A DNA stretch of 64,000 bases, from NCBI GenBank assembly GCA_016806645.1, contig JACSYO010000916.1, forward strand, positions 259,001 to 323,000, read 5' to 3'. Under the pieces are notes generated by a model, which was not told the origin of the DNA, did no database searches, and saw nothing but the letters and a program-made list of their open reading frames with translations. The position numbers and the translations under genes are program-made. The DNA comes from Ophiodon elongatus. Lineage: Eukaryota; Chordata; Actinopteri; Perciformes; Hexagrammidae. Shown piece after piece: positions 10,931 to 22,639 of this stretch (position 1 is the stretch's first letter; every line of letters begins with the position of its first letter).

Positions 10931-11762
10931 AGAACGGCTCAGTGAGCAGGACATCCAGTGTATCAGCAGCATCTCTCCTCTACTGTATAGATGTCCACTA
11001 AGCCAGGATGAGCCACAGTTTATCCTCTCACATCAGCTCAATAATTATTTCTTTGTCCGGCACAGGCCTGGCAGCTCATCTCTCTCCCTCAATCAATGGC
11101 AAGTAAGAGCCCTCTGAGCATCGGGACAAAGTGGGCATTGATCTGTGTGGAGTGTGTGTGTGTGAGGTAAACATGTTAATAACACGTTGGTCCCCCCCCT
11201 GTACTGACTCGGCGACGAAGATGCATCCGCTCCTGGAGCATTATTCAGAATGGAGACGGAAGGAAGATGATGGACTCCAGCTGCTTCATGTTCACCGTCA
11301 TGAGGACAGACCCAATCTGTGCTTTGTAACCCCTCTTGAAAAAGATGCAATCAGTGTCATCGTTAGTATTTTTAATATAAAAATGTGAATCAAGGTATTA
11401 TGGAACATTGCTCTTAATGGGACCCTCTGAGGGGACACTCATTACGGGCAATAAGCTTATTTTTCATCAAACCTACTGTCGAAAGAGATGATCATTATAC
11501 ATTTTGACCCTGCAGTACACAAAGTACTCGAATACTGGAAGCAGAAAGAACCTATTTATCAAAAGCAAAAAAAGCTAAAAAAAAAACCCCAACAATTTCA
11601 AAGCTGTTTTATTTACATGTTGTGTCTTGTTTTATATCAAAACAGGATTTAAAATCTGCACTAATCAATATTTTTCATATTAACAATGGATCAAAAAGGC
11701 CTCGCTGTGTGTGAGGGGTCACTTGTAGCAACAAACCCACAGAGAATTATCCCCTCAGATAC
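10931..11762. other. unique non-coding DNA
   Basis: No gene is supported. Overlapping 85-codon frames on both strands near 11093-11388 have no recognisable domain. Confidence 0.5.
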
Positions 11763-12003
11763 AGTTAGCAACTAGCAGGTGAACATAGTGGAGCATTTAG
11801 CCGCTAATGAGAAGTTTTTATCAAGAGTTAGTGACGACAAGAACATCCAAACAAATGCTATGTTGCTCCATATCTGTATGATGTGTGGGGAAATGTTTGC
11901 TAACACATTGATTCATAACAAGAGGAGAATAATATCAGCAAGTTGTATTTACAGCCTGTTCTGCTGCCCCCAAGTGGAAAAACACCCAACAAAAAATGCA
12001 TTT
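11763..12003 (+). repeat. dispersed repeat family B, copy 2
   Basis: Contains gttagcaactagcaggtgaa, catagtggagcatttagccg, tcaagagttagtgac, acaaatgctatgttgctcc and a 3' part with ctgctgcccccaagtgg (11961-11977), then an A-rich end and tgcatttta. The middle of the family is missing. The reverse complement of 11961-11977 is one base off the core CTCF consensus. Confidence 0.7.
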
Positions 12004-12189
12004 TAGAAGAGCTTCTTAAATTATTACTCTTAACAGACCCCCGGCTGGTAGGGGTCACTAGTGATAACACAGCTGAGGGCATCACCAACACCAGCCGCTA
12101 GGTAACAGGTAACAGAACTACAATACACACACTGACAGCTTGGTTTCATTTAGCTTTCAGCAAGAATGAATGACAGGTCTTTTTTTAAT

Positions 12190-12194
<5 letters not shown>

Positions 12195-12234
<40 letters not shown>
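12195..12234. repeat. (AT)n microsatellite
   Basis: A pure AT dinucleotide repeat. Confidence 0.95.
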
Positions 12235-12237
<3 letters not shown>

Positions 12238-14090
12238 TTGTTTCGCATCCACTCATGATTTATTTAAGACAACATTTCACCTCATTAAGCATCAATGGCT
12301 GACATGTTAAACAGTGGGCAACAGTTATTTACACATTCAGCAGACAACATTAGCAGTCATTTGGAGTTACCATGGGTTACAGTTGCACAAGTTACAGAAA
12401 AAGGCCATATTTTCGTTACAGATGTTCTCCCGAGGTCTAGAATGTATCCTCAAATATCACACTGGTTGCTTATTCATTTCATTCATTATTTTTATTTAGT
12501 ACTTCGCAAATCACATTGAGGGAGAACCCCTATTTTCAGTGGTGCAGAGGCATACGTACAATATACCTGCAGGGGAAGTGTAGTTCAAATATATACACAA
12601 CACACAACCACTGAAATGTGTTAAAGAAGCATGAATGAACACAGATGAAACCGAATGGGGTGTCTAGAGGAAAAGCATCTCCTCAAGAGGTAGGTAAGGT
12701 AAAATCCCGCCAGCATCACTGCGTCTGCAAGGCAGTGAGCAGACTGCAATAATCAAAAGCTCTTTGAGAGGAGTATGTGGTGCCATCCATGTCCATCCCA
12801 CTGAGATATGACAGACATTAGGCCTCGCTTGCTGACTTCACATTCTTTAAAAAAAAGATGCAATCCTGTGAATATGTGCAGTGGGAAGAAAAAAAACCAG
12901 GACAGATGAATTTAACAGTGAGAAACAGATGAGCTGACAGTGACAGATAAGTGCACAGTGTGTGTAACAGGGAGGGGAGCCGGGGTCGCCATGCACAGAA
13001 ATTAATCAAAAGCGGAGCTATAGCAAATCTTCCCGAGCAAATAGGCTCGGTGTAATTATGTTGGTGATTGGAGCCACGCAGCACCGAGGGAAGGAACATT
13101 TATCCTCTCGGCTCCTGGGAAACACACCAACGTTGTCTCCTCCACTTTGAGCGCAAGTCAATAGATGAACAAATGACAACATTTCCTTGTCAAACACTCC
13201 ACATTAACAACAGCCTGGTTTCTGTTAGCCGAGAGAAAGAACGACAGGAGGGCATTTCTTAGAGCGCGGGCTGAGTCGAGCCTGAGATCACTGATGACCT
13301 GTCACAGTGGGAAGGATTGAGATCTCGATTCTTTATCCGAGGAGGGCAGCTGAGGCTCTCTGGAGCAGATCCAGACTTGATACAGATGTCATTTGGTTTT
13401 TAGAGACTGGAATAAGACTGTCAGGCAGGAATGACGACTGTGAGAAAGAAGTTTCAAAGCATCAGTACTGTCAAGTAATTAGAGATGTTTCCTACCTTTT
13501 GTGGCTCCCGTCAGTCCTGGAGCCCCACAGCAGTTGCCCAGTTGGCGCTTCAGTCTTATCAGGGATAGCAACGGGGGTTTGCCGCGACTTTTGAGGTAAT
13601 ACCAGCACGACATTTAAACTAATTAGATGGGCATCTGGACCGAGCGCATGGCACTCAGGCCCACAGAGGGACACCAGGGACACTCAATGGGGGCCTCTAT
13701 TGTGACATTAGAAAAAAAATTCTGCACTGAAGGATGGAGCCACTAAAGTTTATCAAAAGGGCACCGCAGCAATCAATGTCCCTTCACCCAAAGTGGATGT
13801 TCTTGAGTGGAAATATCATGAATGGATGAGTCTGGACTGAGTCATTCACAAATGAAAATCTTTCCATATTGTGATGTAGCATTCAGACCCCTCGTCCTGA
13901 CAACCACTAGAATTGCCATTTTGGTTGCGAGAGCCAGCAGGCGTTCTGCCAAGCTGAGCATAAAGACTGGAAGCAGTAAGGAGCTAGCCTGACTATCTAG
14001 AGGTTTAACCAGCACCCCTAAAGCACACTAATTAACATGACAAGCTGCTTGCATGGAGGAAACTAGCTGCTTCCACTTCAACTTGTTCTC
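12235..14090. other. unique non-coding DNA
   Basis: No gene is supported. Frames of 60-95 codons on both strands show no domain. The stretch 12950-13460 is GC-balanced, free of recognised repeats and could hold conserved non-coding sequence. Confidence 0.5.
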
Positions 14091-14390
14091 ACGCGGATAT
14101 ATAAACCAATCGGTGTCATTGTTGTACAATCAGAGCAATTGATGGGTCAAACAAACACAGGACTTTCACCCAGGAGATCCCAGGAGACCGTGAAGCAACG
14201 TGAACTTATTTTACTGTATTTTGATACGTGAATTCCCTAGTTGCGTAAGAAATGTACTTATTTTAACCCTAACCACAACCTTTTCCTCAGTCTAACCAAG
14301 TACTGTGATTGTGTTGCAGAAGCAAACCTAAAAACTAAGAAAACTTACGTTGAAAGTTTATTTTGAACACAGACTGTATGCATGTACAAT
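14091..14390 (+). repeat. dispersed repeat family A, copy 2 (fullest)
   Basis: Carries four family blocks in order: a 5' block around ccaatcggtgtcattgttgt, the gggtcaaacaaacacaggac / cacccaggagatcc block, the aacgtgaacttattttact block, and the aatgtacttattttaaccct / aaccacaaccttttcctca block. The tail gtttattttgaacacagact / gtatgca is also seen at the end of copy 6 near 54345-54375. Confidence 0.7.
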
Positions 14391-15661
14391 TTCATAGTTT
14401 GAAGCGTAGGGCCACTGACAAAGCTTCGGGAATGTGTTGCTCACATCCAGTCTCAATCAATATTTTCATTTTAGTATGTTGAATTGCTATTTTTGTAAGT
14501 CGGCCTGCAACAACCTGCAGGGCTGGTTAGGGTTAGAGTTAGAGCATTCTCAACCGTGCTTGTTGCCATTTAGTGAATTAGTGGATTAAGCTAGCTACCT
14601 ACTTAGCTATGTAGGAAGATTACCTCACAATACTTAATTCTGTCTACACAGCAGAAAGGAAACAGCTATCGAAGTCACTGACATCTGTTTTCAGTCGCAC
14701 AGGTCTCATTAAGATTAAACAGAAGCACAAAACACTGGAGCGCTTAGAGAGAAAAATTTTTTTCCTTTAACACGACACAAAAAAAAAAAAAAATCGTTAT
14801 CTAAGACATGTGGTCAGGGGTGGATTCTCCTTAAAACACGGCGAGCTTCGATCTGTTGATGCGGGTCAACTCATCTGCATTCTCCCGCTCTTGCGTCTGC
14901 TGCTGTGGGTCCCCGGCGCTGAGCGCTCACAGAGCGAGTGGGTGTGGGAGACTAATTGAGTGTCGAGGCTGTGTGAATAAAGCCACTCTGGTAATCGTCT
15001 GGCTCAGCAGCAAATGGGAGCGATAAGGGGCACTGAGTTGATATGGTGTCAAGAAGAAGTTTCCCACCACGTTGCTGCCATCACTCTCTCCTTTCTCTGG
15101 CTGTCTGCAGAGGAGGGCTCTGATAATATCTTCAGGAAGAGGAATGCATAGTCAGCCCTTAGTGCTGATAACAACATCATCTTTTGCCACTGAATGGGCT
15201 GCAGGGAGGCGGGGCCGGGGAGTACATTAAGAAGTAAAAGGCAAACACTACAATATCTGAGGTGGAGCTGGAGTAACACCATGAGACCAAGTGAAGGCCA
15301 ACCACCACAACTGTATATTCGACATCTGTTATACTGTCTAAGGTCTCTCATATTACTTTACGGTACTAATTCATACGTACTTTTGGCGTAGTGTTTAGTG
15401 ATTAAGTGATCTGGGGAAACAGGCAGAAGAAAGCTCAAAAGGCTTCAGGCCATTACAGATAAACGTGGGCTGCAGCATCCAAATATGGGAGCTTTTATTG
15501 TCAATCATTAAACAAAGTTGATATTTTTATGCTAATGATGGATCAGATTACTATGTGTAAATGGAAAAGTGTCACCCATTGTGGCCAGTGTTACAAGTCT
15601 GCCCTGACCCCACGTTACACTACCTGCCCAAGCAACCCGTTCTCACTCCCAACTCATAGAG

Positions 15662-15662
<1 letters not shown>
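14391..15662. other. unique non-coding DNA, possible conserved element
   Basis: No gene is supported. A poly-A run lies near 14777-14793. The part 15040-15230 is repeat-free, has a pyrimidine-rich stretch before ctgtctgcag|agg on the plus strand and looks like slow-evolving DNA. The 100-codon minus-strand frame there has no domain. Confidence 0.4.
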
Positions 15663-15715
<53 letters not shown>

Positions 15716-15893
15716 ATATATAGATATATCTATATCTATATCTATATATATCTCTCTCTATATATATAGATATATCTATATCTATATCTATATATATCTC
15801 TCTATATCTATATATATCTCTCTATATCTATATCTATATCTCTCTATATCTATATCTCTATATACCTATATCTATATCTCTATCTCTCATACA
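15663..15893. repeat. (ATCT)n and TATATC compound microsatellite
   Basis: About 13 TATC units (15663-15714) run into some 170 bases of variant TATATC and TCTCTA steps. Such tracts often grow from the TATC tail of a LINE, but no LINE tail remains upstream. Confidence 0.95.
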
Positions 15894-15894
15894 T

Positions 15895-16240
15895 ATGCTG
15901 ATACCGACGCACCGCTTAGCGTCTAGATGAGACGTATCTCGCTTTCAACTTACCTCAATGTAAACCCATCCGCGTCATTATTAAACAGTCAGAGCCACCG
16001 GTGTAGTACAAAGAGTTAGAAAGTTCTGACAGGGTTGGTGGAAGTGGAGGTTAGACGGGTCAAACAAACACAGGACCTTTTACACCCGGGAGACTTTTGG
16101 TAACGCTTGTGTGAAACCAAGTCAATGTGCGTTATTTCACCTTAGTTTCGTTTCTGTCACTTACGTACTTTACCAACGGCAGTTATAAAACAAACATTAT
16201 TAGAGACCGTAACAAGCACAAACTTTTCCCAGAGGGCGCC
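15895..16240 (+). repeat. dispersed repeat family A, copy 3
   Basis: Has the 5' block ctcaatgtaaacccatccgc / gtcattattaaacagtcaga, which is shared with 45645-45765, then gggtcaaacaaacacaggac, cacccgggagac, gtgtgaaaccaagtc and acttacgtactt. It is followed directly by a family B copy. Confidence 0.7.
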
Positions 16241-16354
16241 GGCCATTGGAAAGAGCGGGTTTCAGAATGCACTGGTGTTAATGCCGCGTCCGGTGTGAAA
16301 GGCCCTTGAGAATGTGTTGGCCCCAACAACAGACCCAGGTCCCCGACGACCTGA

Positions 16355-16530
16355 TGAATCATGGGGCATTTAGTAGCTACACGGCCAGATATTTCTCTCA
16401 GGAGGTGTTGGAGACCAAAGCAGAGATTGAATATTGGACTTACATATGATAGATGGCCTGAAACACCACTCCCAATGTCTGATGTGTGTCTAAATAGTCA
16501 TTTGTCTGCTAGCACGATTGCCATTTCATG
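16355..16530 (+). repeat. dispersed repeat family B, copy 3
   Basis: Matches the middle of the family: ggggcatttagtagcta, ggccagatatttctctcagg, aggtgttggagaccaaagca, gagattgaatattggactta, catatgatagatggcctgaa and a degraded end. Confidence 0.65.
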
Positions 16531-17039
16531 GCTTCTTCCGGTACTCCCAAGCGGTGAGAAAACTTTAAAAATGTCACCCTGCATTTAGGTCATCTTCTCT
16601 GTTTTGCATCTGCAAACACTGGCAGAGTGGGTTGAATTAAAGGGACTATAGCAAAGTCAGTAAACAGGCTTACAAGCAGCAACAAGGTATTCTGAGCAGG
16701 TAGATTATGACTGTAAACACACTGTGTGTTCTTTAGTTGTCTGACTCTCTTACAAGAGTGAAAATTACAGCTGATTCTACAATTATTAATTCTAAAAAGG
16801 TGGCAGGTAATCTTGATGGTCTTGTTGAATGTGCTAAAAGGTCTGGGTGGCTAGCAGAAAGACTATTATGTGCATCTGTTTTCACACTGTAATTTGTAAA
16901 ATGTATTGTTTGTCCTATACATGTTCTTCAGACCTGAGGGAAGTGCCACAAACTGCCTCAGGAAATGTGACAAAGAGGGAGTTCAAGCAAGGATGCACTC
17001 TAAAAATAAAAACACTATTCATTAAAATGGTTTCCTCAA
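16531..17039. other. unique non-coding DNA
   Basis: No gene or repeat is recognised. Confidence 0.45.
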
Positions 17040-17209
17040 ATGAACGACAGAGTGTGCAGATCAGCAATGTCAGCAAGTGAAAGTGATGCATGGGTGTGTG
17101 GCGTGTGTGCTGTGACGGTGTTGACGGTGCGAAAACCAAAAGAAGGTGATGCAGGGTGGATGTCAGCTGCAGGACGGGAGAGAGCCGGTGAGGACACGGA
17201 GCAGCCCAG
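17040..17209 (+). CDS. weak candidate exon with strong splice donor, unknown product
   Basis: An uninterrupted plus-strand frame of 56 codons from ATG 17040 (MNDRVCRSAMSASESDAWV...) ends at agcccag followed by gtgagt, a near-ideal splice donor at 17210. A later in-frame ATG gives MSAAGRERAGEDTEQP. The first part is low in coding flavour. A frame of this length can occur by chance, and no acceptor or partner exon was confirmed. It might instead be a 5' untranslated exon. Confidence 0.15.
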
Positions 17210-17215
17210 GTGAGT

Positions 17216-19164
17216 TTGAGCCATCAAAACCTTCACACTGTCCCTTTAAGGTTGTGGCGTTTACTGGTGGCCTTATAGTGGGAACAAGTTAAATCCATCC
17301 AACTGCAAAGTGACTTAATGTTGTGTTGTTTGGCCACCAACGTATGAGGCTATTGTGGCATGACTAGTTCTCACACAATGAGGTAAATGGGGCAAATATT
17401 TTAAATCAATTAAGTTTACAGTAGGGTCATCAAGTTTCTTTACATTCATGGTTTATGGCTTTTTGGGGCCTTAAGATGAGAAACGCGACATGATTCCTAC
17501 ACATCATAAGACATTCCACAGCTGTAGCCTTTATGAGGAAGCAAAAGGTCATTAGAAGAATAACCCAGGTAAGACATTGAAAGAAATGTTGTGAATAGCA
17601 AACGAAGACTTATCATTTATAATGTTTGCATACCCGTTCCTTAAAAATATTATTAATTTGCAAGAGGTCTTTTAGGCAGTTTTAAGGGAATTGTGAGCAG
17701 AAACTTAAACACAGGCAGGACTTTTACATTAATTTAGCATCTTCTGCTTAAAACCATCTGACAAATCCAGACTTGTAAATTAGATTAAATTATAATAACA
17801 GCGTCTGATCATTCAGACTGTGAGTTTACTAGCAGTTTATTTTAAGCCCTTTTAGTGACTTCAACAAACAAAGACCATGCCAACGATCATTTGTTCACAA
17901 GACGTTTAACGATCTTCCAGGAGTTTATATAGAGAACATAACAGAGCAGCAGATCGGCGGTTTTAATAGGTGATAAGATCACTGGAGGATGAAAGGCATG
18001 TTCTCACAAACAGTAGGATGTGTATGAAAATAAAATTACTCTTCACGCCTACTGATTTTACTTTCTGTTCAAAGACCTGTTGAAACATCCTCAGATCCGG
18101 TTCTCTAATTAGTGACACTCCTCTCACACAACAGGAATCAAATAGAGAAAAAGGGGAAAAGGTGAATTGTCAGATTTTCTAGAGATGAAGTCACATTATC
18201 AGCTTAGAAACGAATTGCACCTCCACAGAATGAAGCTCCCGTGGTTGTAAAAATGACAACAAGCAGCTTGAATCAGCAAATGGCAACATTTAAGAGTCCG
18301 GCTCGCTGCACTTGAGGTCTCTCCATGTGTTGCGTAATCACACATTTACAAAATAGCCATGGACACACGTTTCTGTTGCGGAGAAAGTGGTGATGATGAT
18401 CGACTATTTACTCATTTGATGGAAGAAAACTTCTCCTTCCTTGTAATGTTTTTGAGAATGTTCTTTCAGATATATACTGCTGGTCTTTGCTTGATATTTA
18501 ACATAATTATGTAATCGTTTCACCTCAAACTAAATGGTGTGCATTAGCAGCATTCAGGGAGATTCCCCCTGTAGCATCCCGTGAAACATGATCTCTCTGA
18601 GCTGGAGGAGTTCAGTGGCCTACTGCTCAAGGACACTTAGTGGGATGGATACTTTAATGAACAGACTGGTTTCTCTGCCTTTTATTGATTCAGGAAATGC
18701 TACATTAATTTATTCATATATACTGTAAGAAAAAGCAGCAGGATATTTAAGTAGTTTGGGGTGTCTATATTTCTGTGTGGAAAAGAAAGAAATGAATGAC
18801 AAACTCCTTTTTTGAAATATAACAATAAGGTCTCCTCACACATTAGAGAAGAAGGTTGATAGAAAATTCCTTAAGACTTTGCACATATCTTTGGTATCTA
18901 CTTTTCATTTCGCCATTAAAGGAGACGTAATTACGTAAAACATCAACTGGAATAACTGATGATGCGTTGATCAATATGTAACGCACGCGTGTGGGAACTG
19001 TGGTAATAGTTTATAAAAGTTGAGCTTTTATTGAAAGAAAGCGTGGCTTTGTTGGATCAATGTTATATGCCGACATTCAAAGATCACCTCAACGACTCGG
19101 GAACGACATCTTTACATTTTCTGTCAAAGTGTCTGCTGTCTTCTGGAAAGGTGATGCTCCCATA

Positions 19165-19166
<2 letters not shown>
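17216..19166. other. unique non-coding DNA
   Basis: No gene or dispersed repeat is recognised. A TATA-like TATAAAAG occurs at 19012-19019, without other promoter evidence there. Confidence 0.5.

Positions 19167-19232
<66 letters not shown>
19167..19232. repeat. 66-base poly-C homopolymer
   Basis: An uninterrupted run of 66 C, preceded by cataaa and followed by tcctttcaaa. It accounts for the poly-Pro and poly-Gly frames. The true length is uncertain, because homopolymers this long are error-prone in sequencing and assembly. Confidence 0.95.
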
Positions 19233-19235
<3 letters not shown>

Positions 19236-19379
19236 TTTCAAACGGAATCCAGCTGACGCGTCTCCACGCCAGACGGAAGGGATTCCGTACTGTTGCCCAG
19301 CAGAAGTCACCAGAGAGGATGAACTGTGTCGTAAGCGCCACCTAAACGCTCGTGTCATGTGGTTGAGAGTGTCGGCTTA

Positions 19380-19632
19380 ACGAGCGCTCCCATCGCGCTG
19401 GGTTAGACCCCGTATTGCCATGTTGCGGCAGCGCGCCCCTTAGAAATAAAGCGCTCCGTCTGCGAGCAGCGGCTGCGCGCCGTCGGGTCGGGTACCCTGT
19501 GCCAAAAGGACTTCACCCCACCTCCCCAAGAGGAAATAACGGCGGCTCTCCCGTCTGCTCGGCCGCATCCAGGCAAAGGTTAAGCGGCGGAGGGCGAGGA
19601 GCGTCAACTAAGGATACAAGTTTGAGATAAAG
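19380..19632 (+). promoter_or_regulatory. CpG-rich block, candidate promoter and 5' UTR
   Basis: CpG dinucleotides are far denser here than in the flanks (gcggcagcgcgcccc, ctgcgcgccgtcgggtcggg, ggcggctctcccg, aagcggcggagggcgagga). The block starts after the poly-C region and leads into an ATG with splice donor at 19633-19660. This is the arrangement expected at a vertebrate transcription start. The start site itself cannot be placed. Confidence 0.45.
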
Positions 19633-19658
19633 ATGTCAGGACCAACTGCGGGATGCGG
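19633..19658 (+). CDS. candidate first coding exon, MSGPTAGC..., unknown gene
   Basis: ATG at 19633 has A at -3 and follows an in-frame TAA at 19609. It reads MSGPTAGC plus two bases before gcgg|gtaagt, a consensus splice donor starting at 19659. Without splicing the frame stops at once (GGG TAA), so it is either a very short coding start in phase 2 or an upstream frame inside a spliced 5' UTR. The protein is not recognised and no second exon was identified. Confidence 0.35.
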
Positions 19659-19660
19659 GT

Positions 19661-20515
19661 AAGTTTCTCCACGTCTGGATGAATCACATTCTGCGGTTCA
19701 GGGTTTCACTCTTTATGGCGAATGCACATTTTTGATATATATACGTTTGGAATTGGAAACACCGGAGGGGACAAAAAAAAAAAAGAAAAAAAAAAAAAAA
19801 AAGAAAAAAGTTGTGTGACATGGAAATATGTTGCAGCTCGTCAGAGCCATCATGTGCCGGACTGACTGGTCTCGTGTCGGTAAAGTGGGTCAGGGAATGG
19901 CGCGTGGCTGCGTTCATCCACGCACCTGCATGGCGGGTTTGTTTTGGGGCGTCTGGAGGGGGCAGAGCGTCGGACCGTGGACCCTCAAACGTGCAGCCAT
20001 CTTTCAGTGCCAGCATGCCTACATTTTGACTTGTTGTGTTAGTTCATTTATGATGTGCGGATGCTGCTGCTTTTGGCCACCATGACTGAATGTTTGGATG
20101 ATGATGATGATGATGATGAAGATGAAGATGATGGTGAATGTGATGGCACTTACCTGTTGCAACACACACCTGACCAGTGTAGAATTGGGTAATTGTCCAG
20201 AAAAGTACAGTGATGCATTTTGGACATTTGTTGCTCTGGCACGTGGCATCAAGGTGCACGGTACAAACTGCATCTGCAAGCATGCACGTTTTGTATTTAA
20301 AAAAAAGAAAAGAAATCACACAACAGCAGTTATACTTTGCATATTTCTTTCCTGATTGATGTTTGAGAAAGGAGGATTGGTTCTGCAGTGCTGGAAAAAC
20401 ATCCAGCAGCACAGGCAACACTAATATAGAAATGCATAAAAACCAATAATGCAACTTGATCCACAAACAGAGAGGATGGTTGATAAAAAAAAAAAACAAG
20501 ACATGATTGTTTGAG
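19661..20515. other. putative intron with low-complexity tracts
   Basis: A poly-A/G-interrupted run lies at about 19771-19807 and an (ATG)n tract at about 20096-20131. The 151-codon minus-strand frame over this area is His- and Phe-rich because of these tracts and is rejected. Confidence 0.5.
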
Positions 20516-20581
20516 CTCCTCTCCTCCTCCTCTTTCTCCTCCTCCTCTTCCTCCTCTTCCTCCTCCTCCTCCTCGTTCTCC
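20516..20581. repeat. (CTC)n / (CTCCTC)n tract
   Basis: A polypyrimidine triplet repeat with CTT interruptions. It creates the Arg/Lys-rich minus-strand frame. Confidence 0.9.
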
Positions 20582-20639
20582 TGCAGTCGGTGGGGTGTGA
20601 GGGCTTCATTGGAGGCTCAGAGTACCTGAGAGCGAGAGG

Positions 20640-21130
20640 CTCCTCTCCTCCTGCAGGCTTTAGCAGCCTCTCCTTTTGGAAAGCTCATTTCCCATGCCTT
20701 TCATGCCTGCAGTTTAAACCCTTTGATGTTTTCTCACGCTGAACCCTGTGCATTGAAACTGCTCTCGAGTATGTTAATGTTCTCTGATTGACTTATGAAT
20801 CTTTTAATTAACCCACTTGTATGCGCACCGCAGCATTGTCCTCGATGAAATGCCATCAGGGAGAGACGGAGCCGTGACAGACTGACATGCTGTCAATGGG
20901 GGATTTCAAAGTCAATGGCAGTTTGTGCTTAAATGATCGCTGGTTTGATATTGTCTGCAACTTATTTCTGTGAGAAATCCTCGCTGTGAATTAAAAAAAA
21001 GAAAAAGCAGTGCTTTATAGGATCTGGTGATTAAGACTTCAGCTACACTATGCAATATTAATGACTTTGGAAGATATCAAAGGATGAACCTCAGAGATGC
21101 AATAGCCTGAAGTAAGCCTACATTAATAAT
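20640..21130. promoter_or_regulatory. candidate conserved non-coding element
   Basis: A repeat-free block with dense homeodomain-like and AT-core motifs (cttttaattaacccact, atgttaatgttctctgattg, tttcaaagtcaatggcagtt, gtgcttaaatgatcgctgg). No open frame of note. It resembles developmental enhancers of vertebrates in texture. This is judged by eye only. Confidence 0.3.
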
Positions 21131-22639
21131 GTGCTTAATTCCATCAGCGAGTCCAGTGTTCCTTCAGCGCTTTCATGTTGAGCCTTGCACCCAAATCAAA
21201 GCTTTTTAATTATTCCATACATTTCCATTTACGCCGGATTTACATTACTCAGATGTGTGACTTGTTTTCTAATTTTGTAAGTTATTTTTTTTTTTTTTTC
21301 CATCTCTTTTCAGAGCTCAGTATCCACATTTTTTTTGTTGCACAGAAAAAATATTCTCCTCACATTTGTCACTGTGGGTTTTTCAGATGTGATTTTAATC
21401 ACGGGTAACACAAACTTGCAGGTGTGGGAGGTGCACGTGAAATGGGATTAGTCATGTGATTACCACTAACAGTCAGTAGGTGGCAAAAGGCTCTCAGGGA
21501 AAAGAGGAGATCTATCAGGGCGGCGTGTGACATTCTGAAGGGCAGCTCACGGTAGTCAGAGATGCTCAGCTGAGTTTCAAAGACATCGCTGTTGCTTCTC
21601 TGTCTCGTCCCATTTAAGTCTTCTGAGGATGAAACTCGGGCCTCTTCAAAAAAAACTAAACAGATTCAACCTTATTACAGTGCTAGAATTTTCTTCACTG
21701 TGCTGTCAGAGAGTATAGGCTTCAAATGACTCAACTACACTTGAGGAATAAGGGTTGAATTCTAATTTGTGTGGTGTGCCATATAACAGAGTTACACTTA
21801 TGCTCTTTTTTTTTAAGGGCTGCTGCTGCTGATGTTTCAAGGCTGGATTTCCAGCCAGGGGCCCAAAAAAGCCACATGTCCACTGCGTGTCCACTGGTTG
21901 TTTGTAATTTAATCAATCACAGATGTGAAACCCAAGGCCCACTCTCCACTTGAGAGACAACTGGGAAAACTAGATAGCGTGATTCCGTCTAAAGTGAGTA
22001 AGTGTTTCCAAGGTCAAGAATAAACTGTCAAATTTGTTTTCGGAATTTGTACCACTTAAGTATAATACAAAAGCTATGCAGCCCAGTACAGTAGGTCCTG
22101 TTTGTATAACGGGCCAGTGTCAAATTGTTATCATGTGAGTAAATTAGATTAGATAGGCTATAAAATGGGGGTAAATTCAAATGTTACAGTTGGTTATAGC
22201 AGGACAAGAGACAGGCTTACAGGTTAGCAAACAAATAACCTTTTAAAGGAAATGAATTCAATACAAAGTTAGATACGTTTAAAAGTTATATACAAAGCAT
22301 ACATTACAGTACACTTAACACCGGTAAATTACGTATAAGTATAAAATCTAAATGCTGTATAATAACATTTGAAAAGAATACCTTGAGATAGTATGAACTG
22401 TCTGTGAGGGGGTGACGGTTCCAGCCTGCTTAACAAATACAGTAGTGCAGAGTCAGAGTGCTGCACATGTTCCCCTCCACACATCTCGAGATGAAGGGGA
22501 GGAGCAGACGTGTCAGGGAGCCAAAAAAAGTGATAGACTGAAATTGCTTCTAATGATGAATACATGTCGTGGGCTGTTATTTACAGCGGTACAATGAAGA
22601 ATGATTTGGACTCTCGCTCCCCGCATACCAGGAGTGAAA
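21131..22639. other. unique non-coding DNA
   Basis: No gene is supported. A long T tract leads into tttcag near 21312, acceptor-like, but the following frame is short and A/T-driven. Confidence 0.45.

Noticed and set aside
19060..19380. Poly-proline and poly-glycine frames
   Set aside because: They are direct translations of the 66-base C run.
20044..20499. 151-codon minus-strand open frame
   Set aside because: It runs through (ATG)n and A-rich tracts, giving poly-His and Phe-rich text, with no domain or splice context.
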